Shown: positions 32,674 through 47,755, counted from the stretch's first letter. The stretch is 64,000 bases of DNA from Alviniconcha marisindica (GCA_018857735.1 JABMCL010000354.1:165455-229454); one strand, 5' to 3'. Notes: generated from the letters alone by a model not told the origin. Made by a program: numbers and translations.

Positions 32674-33547
32674 ATGCATGCATGTGCAAGATGTGGGTGC
32701 ACATACATGCATATGTCGGGGGGGGGGGGAGTTTTTGTGCTTGCACATGTATGTGTGTGCTTGCTTGTTTAAATGGGTACATGTGTGTATACATCTGTGT
32801 GCATGTGTGTGTGGTGTGAATTAGTTATGTGTGTGGGGGTAAATGTGTATTTCATGTAAGCGTGTGTGTGTGTGTGTGAAACAGAGAGAAAACTGCCCTG
32901 TGTGGGAAATCCAAATGTACAGTCACAAAGCAGATTTAATGCTAAGATCATTACTCATGTCCTTATCTTATAAATTTATGTTTCAGTATTCAGTATCACT
33001 CAGGTTATCATTCCTGCAAACTCCAATATCTGTCATCAAGTTACTGTACTTGCAAACTCCAGTATTTCTCTATCTCCAGACAGTTCTTGGATTTTAGCAT
33101 CCCATCAACTGCATAGGTCCCCTCAGGACAAACAAACTATTTAAGATCCACATCAGGGGCAAACAAAGGCCATCAAACCACGAACAGAGCCAGAGAGAGG
33201 AATCCACCATGATCTGTCTTGTGTTTGCAGACCGCCTGGTCTCAGCATCTGACAGCAGAAACCGAGGACTGCTGGTGGTGTGGGTTGAGGAGAGCCAACA
33301 GTGGGAGCAGGTCTGTCGCTCCAACTTCTCGGCACCGGACGCCGCTTGTCGCCAGCTTGGTTTCCCTGAGGGAGGTCAGCTGGCACCGGCCGACATCCAA
33401 CCAGAGGCCCATTTCAGCACAGGGAGCCTGAGGTTCCAGTGCAGCGGCATGGAGGGGGAGAGGCTCGAGAGTTGCGCCACTTTCTCTGATGTCTTCTGCA
33501 CTGATGACCAGACGGTCTGGCTCAGTTGTGGGGAAGGTGGAGTTTAA
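365..33547 (+). CDS. Large modular secreted protein gene (SEA, six-Cys modules, WAP, EGF, nine SRCR), 36 exons, 5' partial
   Basis: Exons: 365-438, 1101-1291, 1632-1749, 2360-2511, 2857-2994, 3668-3932, 4206-4345, 4734-4845, 5491-5672, 6807-6938, 7236-7330, 8138-8196, 8397-8551, 8958-9068, 10393-10519, 11075-12003, 12617-13348, 13913-14049, 14556-14670, 15896-16068, 16754-16894, 17492-17632, 18113-18278, 19109-19251, 19497-19632, 20200-20339, 21165-21312, 21802-21959, 22577-22951, 23934-24281, 26675-26986, 27703-28089, 29141-29491, 31078-31401, 32199-32609, 33231-33547. Every junction has AG and GT (one GC) signals and compatible phases. The sum is 8,135 nt, one short of a multiple of three; the deficit maps to one base near 12825. 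The start codon and signal peptide lie upstream of the window. No membrane segment is seen and the stop (TAA, 33545) follows the last SRCR, so a secreted protein is inferred. SRCR, WAP and SEA domains are known in mucosal, matrix and innate-immune proteins; the function here is unknown. Confidence 0.88.
1632..2511 (+). CDS. Six-Cys module a1 (exons 1632-1749 and 2360-2511)
   Basis: First of eight copies of an unnamed module. Cysteine spacing is C-x13-C-x16-C-x8-C-x11-C-x28-C. The intron lies in phase 2 directly after cysteine 3. Conserved residues include CPDW near the start, R-H-Y after cysteine 3 and FYNC at cysteine 5. The segments between cysteines look helical, which is inferred from residue pattern only. 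The intron (1750-2359) holds a minus-strand SINE. Confidence 0.85.
2038..2240 (-). mobile_element. tRNA-derived SINE, family S, diverged copy
   Basis: Minus-strand copy of the same SINE seen at 56108-56430, in the intron between the two exons of module a1. The tRNA-like head (near 2160-2240) is decayed; the body with GAGAGCCATTTTAAT and GTCACAAGAC is recognisable. Confidence 0.65.
2857..3932 (+). CDS. Six-Cys module bc1, first part, with Ser/Thr/Pro/Tyr-rich linker (exons 2857-2994, 3668-3932)
   Basis: The first two cysteines (C-x13-C, with SPDAY after cysteine 1) are followed by a roughly 100-residue linker rich in Ser, Thr, Pro, Tyr and Trp. The third cysteine is near the end of exon 3668-3932. 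The linker suggests a glycosylated spacer or mucin-like stretch. The second exon ends TGCAG and is followed by GCAAGTAA, so its intron uses a GC donor. Module bc2 carries a much longer linker at the same place. Confidence 0.85.
4206..4345 (+). CDS. Six-Cys module bc1, second part
   Basis: Exon of 140 nt, entered in phase 2 and left in phase 1. It supplies cysteines 4-6 of the module with spacing C3-x8-C-x11-C-x24-C. The same pattern recurs in 13913-14049 and 20200-20339. The preceding intron starts with GC instead of GT. Confidence 0.85.
4734..4845 (+). CDS. Six-Cys module de1, first part
   Basis: Exon of 112 nt, phase 1 to phase 2. It encodes the DRCLNL motif and three cysteines ending in DVCG; the same motifs occur in 14556-14670. 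The phase-2 intron follows cysteine 3, as in all module copies. The acceptor is TCATTAG. Confidence 0.83.
5491..5672 (+). CDS. Six-Cys module de1, second part
   Basis: Exon of 182 nt. It carries cysteines 4-6 and the pattern AWxRY...PxMExVLMC, shared with 15896-16068. The intron before it contains a poly-G run (about 5297-5323) and imperfect repeats with a GGGTGGCC/TCATCAGGG core (about 5335-5430). Confidence 0.85.
5941..6014 (-). other. tRNA-Glu-like sequence, probably a SINE head or tRNA pseudogene
   Basis: On the minus strand TAGCTCTGTGGTCTAATGGG resembles an A box, CTCTCAC sits at the anticodon-loop position (CUC) and GAGTTCAAATC resembles a B box. Acceptor-stem pairing is poor, so a working tRNA gene is unlikely. 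Confidence 0.4.
6265..6806 (+). repeat. Intronic tandem array of about 35-37 bp ending at the WAP 1 acceptor
   Basis: About 14 imperfect units with core ACATGAACTGTGTTGTGTTA followed by GAAAGAGGCCCATAGCC. The last unit runs directly into the splice site: ACATGAACTGTGTTTATGTTGCAG then AGAGGCCTGGGG of the exon. The unit therefore matches the acceptor region plus the first seven exon bases (AGAGGCC). One unit at 6769 has its own TATTACAG. Confidence 0.85.
6807..6938 (+). CDS. WAP-type four-disulfide-core-like domain 1
   Basis: A 44-codon exon, phase 1 to phase 1. It shows the WAP signature GECP...HEC...D..CxxxxKCC...C..P. Only six cysteines are visible where canonical WAP domains have eight, so one disulfide appears to be lost. 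WAP domains are often protease inhibitors or antimicrobial; whether this one is active cannot be judged. It is preceded by the intronic array 6265-6806. Confidence 0.85.
7236..8551 (+). CDS. SEA domain 2 (exons 7236-7330, 8138-8196, 8397-8551)
   Basis: Three exons (phases 1-0, 0-2, 2-1) encode about 103 residues. The order is a beta-strand-like start, a helix with [15 protein letters not shown], then [12 protein letters not shown], then a charged helix and a final strand. This matches the SEA fold order. The Gly-Ser pair (codons at 8401-8406), followed by aliphatic residues, is the position where many SEA domains cleave themselves. SEA 1 lacks it. Confidence 0.8.
8958..9068 (+). CDS. EGF-like domain
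   Basis: A 37-codon exon, phase 1 to phase 1. Six cysteines are spaced C-x4-C-x4-C-x8-C-x1-C-x8-C, and the end reads CxCPEGRxGxxC, typical of a compact EGF domain. It lacks the DxxE/N calcium-binding pattern. It is the only EGF domain in the window. Confidence 0.9.
9069..10392. other. Intron with degenerate ACTCCAGT/GGGTC repeats and (CA)n
   Basis: Between EGF and module a2. Around 9490-9640 short degenerate repeats of a TACTCCAGTKGGT type are visible, then (CA)n at 9965-10070. Phase is kept (1 to 1) between the flanking exons, so no missing exon is required. Confidence 0.45.
10393..12003 (+). CDS. Six-Cys module a2 plus Phe-Pro-Ser-Ser repeat linker (exons 10393-10519, 11075-12003)
   Basis: The module part keeps spacing C-x13-C...C-x8-C-x11-C and the R-H-Y after cysteine 3, but the sixth cysteine is replaced by the start of the linker. 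The 929-nt exon then encodes about 25 copies of a six-residue repeat (FPSSGG and variants [18 protein letters not shown]), a larger duplicated block (SSDWSS...PPxSQSH occurs twice), and a Ser/Asp/Tyr-rich tail. The linker is probably disordered and O-glycosylated (inference). A long open frame on the opposite strand is a by-product of the repeat. Confidence 0.88.
11240..11740 (+). repeat. Coding 18-bp minisatellite (FPSSxx)
   Basis: Tandem CCCATCCTCTGGTGGCTT-type units in frame inside exon 11075-12003, with higher-order order (GG, GG, RD, GD, DG) repeating. Length is a multiple of three, so copy changes keep frame. Confidence 0.92.
12617..13348 (+). CDS. Six-Cys module bc2, first part, with 14-residue repeats and a -1 frameshift
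   Basis: Cysteines 1-2 (C-x13-C with NPDAY) are followed by repeats of a 42-nt, 14-residue unit reading [14 protein letters not shown] with variation, then a Ser/Pro/His tail ending NPCS at the donor. One base is missing near 12825-12830 (GACGTTCATGG where the unit predicts GACGGTTCATGG). Downstream units and the correct phase into exon 13913-14049 are in the -1-corrected frame. Read uncorrected, the exon runs through its donor to a stop near 13362. Assembly error, polymorphism or a real lesion are all possible. Confidence 0.8.
12757..13150 (+). repeat. Coding 42-bp minisatellite (14-residue unit)
   Basis: About nine units in exon 12617-13348; later units are nearly identical, which indicates recent homogenisation. 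The single-base deletion lies between early units. Confidence 0.9.
13913..14049 (+). CDS. Six-Cys module bc2, second part
   Basis: Exon of 137 nt, phase 2 to 1. It carries cysteines 4-6 with spacing C3-x8-C-x11-C, matching 4206-4345. The frame is set by the next exons and confirms the frame shift in the preceding exon. Confidence 0.84.
14556..14670 (+). CDS. Six-Cys module de2, first part
   Basis: Exon of 115 nt, phase 1 to 2. It encodes VVTDRCLNL...C...DVCG and is clearly paralogous to 4734-4845. Confidence 0.85.
15640..15722 (+). mobile_element. SINE/LINE-type 3' tail
   Basis: TTGTAAAGCACAGTGAG...GAATACCGCTATACAAAAG...(ATT)n. Similar tails with GTAAARCRCGGTGTG...ACTATACAAATGA...(TTA)n occur at 38640-38755 and 41020-41120, so this is a shared dispersed 3' end. 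Confidence 0.5.
15896..16068 (+). CDS. Six-Cys module de2, second part
   Basis: Exon of 173 nt, phase 2 to 1. It encodes the DQAWHRYL and AMERVLMC motifs and matches 5491-5672. Cysteines 4-6 are present. The preceding intron is about 1.2 kb and holds a SINE-like tail near 15640-15722. Confidence 0.85.
16754..16894 (+). CDS. WAP-like domain 2 (first tandem-duplicated exon)
   Basis: A 141-nt exon, phase 1 to 1, with the same WAP-like six-cysteine pattern as 6807-6938 plus a short Gly-rich insert. It is nearly identical to exon 17492-17632. Because the exon is symmetric in phase, either or both copies can be spliced in without changing frame. Confidence 0.87.
17492..17632 (+). CDS. WAP-like domain 3 (second tandem-duplicated exon)
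   Basis: Identical in encoded protein to the exon 738 bp upstream, as far as I can see by eye (the visible difference is one silent T to A in the Gly-Gly-Ala-Gly stretch). Splice sites are intact in both copies. Flanking intron is also duplicated. Confidence 0.85.
18113..19251 (+). CDS. Six-Cys module a3 (exons 18113-18278, 19109-19251)
   Basis: Cysteine spacing is C-x13-C...C-x8-C-x10-C...C, with a phase-2 intron after cysteine 3 as in a1 and a2. Between cysteines 2 and 3 lies an Asn/Thr/Ser-rich stretch with several NxS/T sequons. The acceptor of the first exon (ATCAAG) has a weak pyrimidine tract, but it is the one that fits the phase. The acceptor of the second exon ends the intronic array 18600-19108. 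Confidence 0.82.
18600..19108 (+). repeat. Intronic tandem array of about 37 bp ending at the module a3 acceptor
   Basis: About 13 units with core CACCTGTTACAGGCTGTATG followed by GTGACTTGTGTCTGACA. The real acceptor is the last unit: CCTGTTACAG then GCTGTATGCTGATTTG of exon 19109-19251. Nearly every unit has a full CTGTTACAG acceptor copy plus 10 or more exon-like bases; one unit also has AGGTGAGT, a donor consensus. Confidence 0.92.
19497..19632 (+). CDS. Six-Cys module bc3, first part
   Basis: Exon of 136 nt. Cysteines 1-2 have spacing C-x13-C, then there is a short Ser/Pro linker and cysteine 3. This is the shortest linker of the three bc modules, close to a plain ancestral state. Donor is CTGTGAGA. 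Confidence 0.82.
19690..20060. repeat. (TC)n and TCTCTG-rich blocks in an intron
   Basis: (TC)n at 19725-19765, TCTCTG repeats at 19828-19880 and (TC)n at 20028-20050. Two of them follow a CCTTGTNNAATAAAGTT sequence (19800 and 20010); a third copy of that unit is at 41970. Confidence 0.6.
20200..20339 (+). CDS. Six-Cys module bc3, second part (last module before SRCR array)
   Basis: Exon of 140 nt with cysteines 4-6 (C3-x8-C-x13-C...C). No de3 module or WAP follows; the next exon opens the SRCR series, so the third repeat block is truncated. Confidence 0.83.
21165..21959 (+). CDS. SRCR domain 1 (exons 21165-21312, 21802-21959)
   Basis: Canonical SRCR reading: WVTVCGNQW...VVCRQLGF...[11 protein letters not shown]...C. 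Six cysteines place it with group A. It is the only SRCR here split over two exons (phase-2 intron), the usual group A gene structure; the other eight are single exons. The intron contains a (TC)n block at 21438-21552. Confidence 0.93.
22577..22951 (+). CDS. SRCR domain 2, divergent
   Basis: Single exon, phase 1 to 1. Six cysteines remain, including [14 protein letters not shown] and a late VFC. The second half carries an insertion with Asn-Asn-Ser. It is longer (125 codons) than a usual SRCR domain of about 100 residues. Confidence 0.8.
23934..24281 (+). CDS. SRCR domain 3, divergent
   Basis: Single exon, phase 1 to 1. The SRCR core [16 protein letters not shown]...[13 protein letters not shown]...VRC is recognisable with six cysteines and several NxS/T sequons. 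A 2.4-kb intron with transposon debris follows. Confidence 0.83.
24282..25154. other. Intron with diverged element debris
   Basis: Between SRCR 3 and SRCR 4. Mostly unrecognised; the last 100 bp (about 25060-25154) match, on the minus strand, the transposon-like family copy near 53490-53590. Confidence 0.4.
25060..26345 (-). mobile_element. Copy 1 of a transposon-like ORF family, split by a TIR element
   Basis: Reverse complement of 53250-53590. The matching parts are 25060-25154 and 26170-26345; the 1-kb piece between them is foreign. Shared landmarks include CAGCTAGGAAATGTCAAAG, TTCAGCATGCAA and GGGCATGTTTCT (all read in their own orientations). Confidence 0.65.
25155..26169. mobile_element. 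DNA transposon of about 1.0 kb with 14-bp terminal inverted repeats
   Basis: CAGGGGTCACGCTG (25157-25170) is matched by its exact reverse complement CAGCGTGACCCCTG (26156-26169). Subterminal ATTTTGCGT motifs are also inverted. It interrupts the repeat copy around it, which marks its ends. TAG stands on both sides if two extra C residues on the left belong to the element, giving a candidate 3-bp target duplication. No transposase reading frame is visible, so it is non-autonomous. Confidence 0.65.
26675..26986 (+). CDS. SRCR domain 4
   Basis: Canonical core [18 protein letters not shown]...C...LNQC...C...VLC, six cysteines. The acceptor is CCAGCAG, a NAGNAG tandem site: use of the second AG would start the exon at 26678 and remove one residue without changing frame. 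Confidence 0.92.
27703..28089 (+). CDS. SRCR domain 5, with insertion
   Basis: Single exon, phase 1 to 1. Core RLCSNF...VLCRQLGF...[11 protein letters not shown]...FC with six cysteines and a Thr/Ser-rich insertion in the C-terminal half. Length is 129 codons. Confidence 0.88.
29141..29491 (+). CDS. SRCR domain 6
   Basis: Single exon, phase 1 to 1, six cysteines, with [13 protein letters not shown] and a final VVC typical of SRCR. Acceptor is CTGTCTGCAG. Confidence 0.88.
29492..31077. other. Intron, no feature recognised
   Basis: Between SRCR 6 and 7. Around 29815-29880 there is a weak match to the dispersed CCCAGTCAACCATGATGG motif. Nothing else could be supported. Confidence 0.4.
31078..31401 (+). 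CDS. SRCR domain 7
   Basis: Single exon, phase 1 to 1. Core [23 protein letters not shown]...[11 protein letters not shown]...C...AVC is close to canonical, six cysteines. The intron upstream (29492-31077) shows no recognisable feature beyond low-complexity tracts. Confidence 0.92.
32199..32609 (+). CDS. SRCR domain 8, with insertion
   Basis: Single exon, phase 1 to 1, six cysteines, with STLCRLMGF and a final SHCGQ...ISC. It carries a roughly 30-residue insertion before the last pair of cysteines. Several other frames are also open here; the splice phase and SRCR motifs fix this one. Confidence 0.86.
33231..33547 (+). CDS. SRCR domain 9 and C terminus
   Basis: Terminal coding exon. Core [21 protein letters not shown]...[12 protein letters not shown]...C...LSC, six cysteines. 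The stop follows four residues after the last cysteine, so there is no tail, membrane anchor or GPI signal. Confidence 0.92.
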
Positions 33548-34822
33548 CGGGCCACGCCAGCTGGATCGGAAGAAAGTACTGAATGCAGCCATATATATAT
33601 ATGGCAATGGTTTAAGTGCCTGCTTGACATTGATGGGGTTCTAAATGATTTTGTGGTCCCAATTTTTTTCTCTTTTTTTCTTCTTTTTTCTTTTTTTCTT
33701 TTTTAAAGTTTGTATGGCTACTTCAGTCAGGTTTTGATATGAGTGCACTGGATCATTGCGGATGGCAATATCCCAGGACATGGATCAAAGTTTGCTCTTT
33801 TCTAGAAAAAGATGTACTTTTTGTGTCATTAAGCTATTGTTTGTTGCTGCTGTTCAAGTGATTTCTGAAATCAGCACCCACAGAGTTGTTGAACTTTGAT
33901 GACCACAGATTTACATACTTCATAGTCAACTTTTTAAAAAGAAGTTGATTCTGCTATGGGGATTTGTGAGGCTGGACTTTGCAAAGGATAACTTGTGGGA
34001 GTTTTGCATTATTTTGGGGTTAAAACGAACACTGACAGAGTCTGATAGTATGAACCATACAACAGAATGAGAGGAAGCATGTGATGACACTGTACAGTTT
34101 CCTTTTTTCTTCAATATGGCTTTACCTTGCTGAACCATTTTTGAAGGCAGCTGGTCTGCCTTTCTGTTCACACTTTGTTTCTTGTCATTTTTATATTATG
34201 TGTTTAATGATAGTGATGCAAATTGACGCTGGAACAGATTTACAAAATGTGTTAAATTCTCATGGTGTTTAGATGATGGAATGAAGGATGTGTTTATCAG
34301 ATGTTTGATTGCAAAAAATTGTATTACTCTTATTATTGCTATCATTATTAGTGTTATCATTATCAGCATTACTTTTGGCTTTCAGCTAAGTTTTTTTTCT
34401 GTCTTATATAAATTTTTTCATGAAATTACGCCTCTGTGCTCAAGGCAATGATTTTTTTCTCCCACTTACACTCATGCACATTTGATTTTCTGCCTCAGTT
34501 GGTTTTTGGTCATGTCAGCATTTCTTGATGCATTTGATATTCACTTGATCTGTCTGTTGTAACTACAGTGGAAATTTAAGTTTTTATGAATTGTTTTATA
34601 ACTTGGAATGCTACAATGTTACATCTGCATTTCAGTATGTTGCTGTCAATATCTCCAGGCCACAATATGACCTGAATAAATGCATAATTATGTATGTACT
34701 CCAGTAAATAATCATGGTTTGTACTACAGAATATATTGCTGATATCTCCAGACCACAATGTGACTTGAATAAATGCATATTTTTGTATTCAGAATAAATA
34801 ATCATGGTTTGTACTTTAGTAA
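33548..34822 (+). promoter_or_regulatory. Probable 3' UTR with duplicated poly(A) signal region
   Basis: AATAAA hexamers occur at 34675, 34768 and 34793. The first and second lie in two adjacent copies of a unit of about 90-100 bp (about 34638-34732 and 34737-34822), each with ATCTCCAGRCCACAAT...TGAATAAATGCATA and ending ATCATGGTTTGTACT. The transcript end is inferred, not shown. Confidence 0.5.
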
Positions 34823-36120
34823 GAGTGAATGGGGGGGGCACTGTCACAAAGTTGTAGCCAGAAGAAAATGTACTCTTAGCATGACATGAAAACCATGAAA
34901 AGAGCTGATAAAAAAAAATGTCTTTCAGCAGAGTCAATCTGACCATGATACACCATATAACAACAGCCCGATATCTATATTAATTATTATAGACAAAGAG
35001 TATAATAATTATATTTTCACCAAGTAATGAGTACAAGAAATGTTTCCTGGCACTGGTTCATTCATCATCAACATTAAAGTACCATACAACAGCAACTCTC
35101 TAGACATGATTATTAATAACAGCATCGGCAGGGCTGATCATTGGAATTAATACGTCGTAAAAGAACAACTGGAGTGACAAAGTAATTTCTTAATTTCTAT
35201 GTGCACAGTCTTACAGATATACATTGTGAGTGGCGAGTGTTATTTGTGCCGCAATAGGCACAGTAGTTTACATCATTATTCAGTAAGGGACTATTTACTT
35301 GTGTCCAAATCAAACGAAAGGGCTCGGTTATTTCCTTTCTGTGTAGCTACAACGGAAAAAAATTGGCGTGCAAATTAGGCTACAGTTACAGATTCCATAC
35401 AATGCACATTTCGTAACACTGCACATTAATGGGACACGATTGTTTGCAATAAGGTATTCTACCGTATCTTAATTTGTAGTGTCATTAAGTGTGCGGGGCT
35501 GGATTGAGTGTGTTTGCATGTGCCTGAGTGTGCGGTGTACGATGATTTAACGATGTGTGTGGGTTCGACTATTTGCGTATGTATGTGTTTGTGTGTGGTG
35601 TGAGTATATAAGCATGTGCGCGCGAGTGTGTGCGTTCGTGCGTGTGTGTATTGTCAGTTTTCAGTGCTCTGTGAGTGTTTCTGGCTATTATAAATAATGT
35701 ACAGTCATGCACTAACAGTGAGACTACTTTTACAACAACGTAACAGTCGGTCGCAACCACAGCGACAATATAAAACTACTGTATGCAAACCTGCATTTCC
35801 TGTTTTACAAATGCCTGGTGGTACATCATTACAAAACTATAATGCCATCAGGATTATAACATACATGTATGCACGTGAAGTGCGTGATCTGTACAAAGAC
35901 TTTGCTTGAGACATTAAACAATAAATAACCGCTACCTTTAGAACTAAAAAAAATCTGCATGTTACAAATACGTAACAGCCACCACATCTCGACCAGTTCT
36001 CCAGCTATTCTCTTAAGAGTCTGCAGGCACTATAGTTGATAATTTTACTCCGAAACTTCTCTCTGTCTTTAAATTTTTATTTAAACATGTTAAATTCAGG
36101 TTTCATGTTTACATTCTTTA
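34823..36120. other. Intergenic sequence, no gene recognised
   Basis: AT-rich non-repetitive DNA between the 3' end of the modular gene and the first microsatellite block. No SLC6 exon and no splice-bounded frame was found on either strand. Confidence 0.4.
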
Positions 36121-36154
36121 AAATACAATGATGGCAAGGAAAATGTTTTCTATA

Positions 36155-36233
36155 CTCCCAGTCAAGCATGGCTGTTACATCAGGACGAATACAATGCAAC
36201 TTGGCATATGCACAAAGACACACCCCCCCCCCC

Positions 36234-36324
<91 letters not shown>

Positions 36325-36405
36325 GCACACAAAGACACGCACACACATGGCTGTTATATCAGGACGAATACAATGCAACTTGGCATATGCACACAGACAC
36401 ACACA

Positions 36406-36494
<89 letters not shown>

Positions 36495-36670
36495 TCACAC
36501 CACATCATATCAGGACGAATACAATGCAACTTGGCATATGCACACAAAGACACACACACACACTCCCTCTCCCCCCCCCTCTCTCTCTCTCCCCCTCTCT
36601 CTTCTACACACGCACACAAAGACACGCACACACATGGCTGTTATATCAGGACAAATACAATGCAACTTGG

Positions 36671-36716
<46 letters not shown>

Positions 36717-36722
36717 ACACAA
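36155..36722 (+). repeat. Four-unit composite microsatellite repeat
   Basis: A 45-50 bp unique piece (ATGGCTGTTATATCAGGACG...CAACTTGGCATA) recurs at about 36167, 36349, 36507 and 36633. Each copy is followed by its own poly-C, (TC)n or (CA)n block. Confidence 0.85.
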
Positions 36723-36734
36723 GAGAGAGAGATG

Positions 36735-37990
<1,256 letters not shown>

Positions 37991-38099
37991 CACCACCTTT
38001 CCAATTTCCACTCCCACGGAATAAATAAAAGTATAGGAAAAGAAGCAAGCAAATTAATTGGTGGTGTGTCCATCATTTGGTTGCACTCGTCACACCACA

Positions 38100-38290
38100 T
38101 CAAGCGCGGATGATGTCTAGCCAGCTACGGCGTGGCTGTCGGTGCATCATGTCCTTCCGGTAAAGATGGCGTCGCCTGGCTTCCGCGGGACCCCACGTCT
38201 CGTCCGGTCTGGTCGTCTGACGCAGTCTCTGGGTGGACAGAGGTCACTTGGCGGTCAAGCACTACATGAACACACATGCACCGTCAAGAC
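38100..38290. other. GC-rich unique segment, identity unknown
   Basis: About 190 bp of GC-rich sequence in an otherwise repeat-rich region. On the minus strand short open frames exist but no SLC6 or other motif could be matched. Confidence 0.3.
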
Positions 38291-38452
38291 GGAGCCGCAT
38301 AATTAGGCATTACAGTTATTATGACTATAATAATTGATTCTTTTTGAGATTTTGATATAAACATTACTGTTGACCTTGTAAAGCGCGGTGTGCCAGTTTC
38401 TATTAAAATAAGAAAAGAGAATATTCCGGCCACTGGGCCGTGCTGCCATACA

Positions 38453-38453
<1 letters not shown>

Positions 38454-38535
<82 letters not shown>

Positions 38536-38582
38536 CGCTCGTGCGTGTGTGTGTGTGTGTGTGCGCGCGCGCGTGCGTGCGT
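38454..38582. repeat. (GT)n / (GC)n microsatellite
   Basis: About 70 bp of (GT)n followed by GCGCGCGC alternation and more (GT)n; a potential Z-DNA former. Confidence 0.95.
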
Positions 38583-38944
38583 ACCTGTGACTGTGGTCAT
38601 TAACTGTGATCATTAACTGTGTGGGACTGCCTGTGACTGTGGTTTTGATGTATACACTATTTTTGATCATGAAAAGCGTGGTGTGTTCACCCTTGTCGCT
38701 GAGATACGACACTATACAAATGACTCCTATTATTATTGTTATTATTATTACTACACAATTGACAAGTTCTACACATCCTATTATCTGTTTTCAACAGTGC
38801 ATAAAAATCTGCTTCAAGTGTACTACGAGTATTTGGGGTGGAGGGACGGTGGTGGGGGAAGGCGCTGGGGGTTATTTAAAATTAGCCAGTTTCCATTAAA
38901 ATAAACACGAGAATGTTCCGGCCAATGGGCCGTGCTGTGATACA

Positions 38945-39210
<266 letters not shown>

Positions 39211-39325
39211 GAGAGAGACAGAGAGACAGAGAGTCTCAAGCGAAACTGCCAGGGACAATGACAACCTGGCTGTTAATACTGCCGGTGACTGGCGATTAAT
39301 AAAGGACAACTCGTCTGAGACTGCC

Positions 39326-39935
39326 CGTGATTATGGTCATTAGCTATGTGAAACTGCCTGTGATTGTGGTCATTAACTGTGTGGGACTGCCTGTCACTGT
39401 GGTCATTAACTGTGTAGGACTGCCTGTGACTGTGGTCATTAACTGTGTGGGACTGCCTGTGACTGTGGTCATTAACTGTGTGGGACTGCCTGTGACTGTG
39501 GTCATTAACTGTGTGGGACTGCCTGTCACTGTGGTCATTAACTGTGTAGGACTGCCTGTGACTGGACATTAATTGTGTGACACTGCCCGTTATTGTGATC
39601 ATTAGCTGTGTGGGACTGCCTGTGACTGTGGTCATTAACTGTGTAGGACTGCCTGTGACTGGACATTAACTGTGTGAAACCGCCCGTGATTGTGATCATT
39701 GGTTGTGTGGGACTGCCTGTGACTGTGGTCATTAACTGTGTGGGACTGCCTGTGGCTGTGGTAATTAACTGTGTGGGACTGCCTGTGACTGGTCATTAAC
39801 TGTGTGGGACTGCCTGCGACTGTGGTCATTAACTCTATGGGACTGCCTGTTAGTGTTACTGTGATCATTAACTGTGTAAGACTGCCTGTGACTGTGGTCA
39901 TTTACTGTGTGGGACTGCCTGTGACTGCCCCGGGC
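39326..39935 (+). repeat. 33-bp minisatellite
   Basis: About 18 units of ACTGTGGTCATTAACTGTGT plus GGGACTGCCTGTG. Shorter units lacking TGTGGT occur. The unit length is a multiple of three, so it gives long open frames on both strands; these are not genes. Two more units lie at 38586-38645 and others at 57177-57252. Confidence 0.95.
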
Positions 39936-40365
39936 CTCTCCCTTACAAACAGGGTTACTTCAAGACTGCCCCTCTCCCTTACCAACAGGGTTACTTCAAG
40001 ACTGCCCCTCTCCCTTACCAACAGGGTTACTTCAAGACTGCCCCTCTCCCTTACCAACAGGGTTACTTCAAGACTGCCCCTCTCCCTTACCAACAGGGTT
40101 ACTTCAAGACTGCCCCTCTCCCTTACCAACAGGGTTACTTCAAGACTGCCACCAACCCTTACCAACGGGGTTACTTCAAGATTGCCCCCTCTCCCTTACC
40201 AACGGGGTTACTTCAAGACTGCCCCTCTCCCTTACCAACGGGGTTACTTCAAGACTGCCCCTCTCCCTTACCAACGGGGTTACTTCAAGACTGCCCCAAT
40301 CTCTTCTCAACGGATTTACTTCAAGACTGCCCCTCCCTACCAACGGGGTTACTTCAAGCTCCTCC
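39936..40365 (+). repeat. 36-bp minisatellite adjoining the 33-bp one
   Basis: About 12 units of CTTACCAACAGGGTTACTTC plus AAGACTGCCCCTCTCC, with a block of AACGGGG variants at the right end. Its first unit abuts the last 33-bp unit directly. Confidence 0.95.
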
Positions 40366-40550
40366 CTCTTCCTTCCCCCTGTCCTTTTTCTTTTATTTTG
40401 TTGCTTTTGTTGTTGTTGTTTCTTGTTTTTTAAATCTACCCTTATACTGTTTTAGTTTTCTTAGTGTCAGATTTCATATTCCTTTACCACAGTGTCCACT
40501 TTGCTCGTTAAACGGCCGGATTGGCAGGCCTGCGCGTCCGGCAAGTTTAC

Positions 40551-47428
<6,878 letters not shown>

Positions 47429-47508
47429 CTGAAAACGGATGTTAAAATGAGATATACAGCTTTTTTTCGTGCGGGAGTTCAAACAGAATTGACTAGACAT
47501 TGGACCAT

Positions 47509-47626
47509 ACCAGAACACGATGGCGGACACAATACAAGATGTTATTCCTGCTACTGAAAACGGATGTTAAAAAGAGATATACACGCTTTTTTTCGTGGGA
47601 GTTCAAACAGAGTTGACTAGACGCTG
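47509..47626 (-). pseudogene. Partial duplicate of the SLC6 TM3 exon start
   Basis: A tandem copy of about 47384-47508, covering the acceptor and first 15 or so codons of exon 47267-47428 plus upstream intron. On the minus strand it reads ITSCIVSAIVFWY where the real exon reads IASCIVSTILFWY. Truncated after TM3 begins. Confidence 0.8.
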
Positions 47627-47691
47627 GAGCACTCTGTAGTTTAAATGTATTTGTGGAAACGTGCTTATAGGGGATATATGTACACACACAC

Positions 47692-47755
<64 letters not shown>

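Noticed and set aside
38100..38290. Possible 3' SLC6 exon on the minus strand
   Set aside because: GC-rich and open in short frames, but no TM9-12 motif and no convincing splice sites in phase.
39804..40433. 209-codon frame over the minisatellites with Leu-Thr-Asn-Arg-Val repeats
   Set aside because: Direct consequence of the 36-bp tandem repeat; no splice sites or homologous motif.
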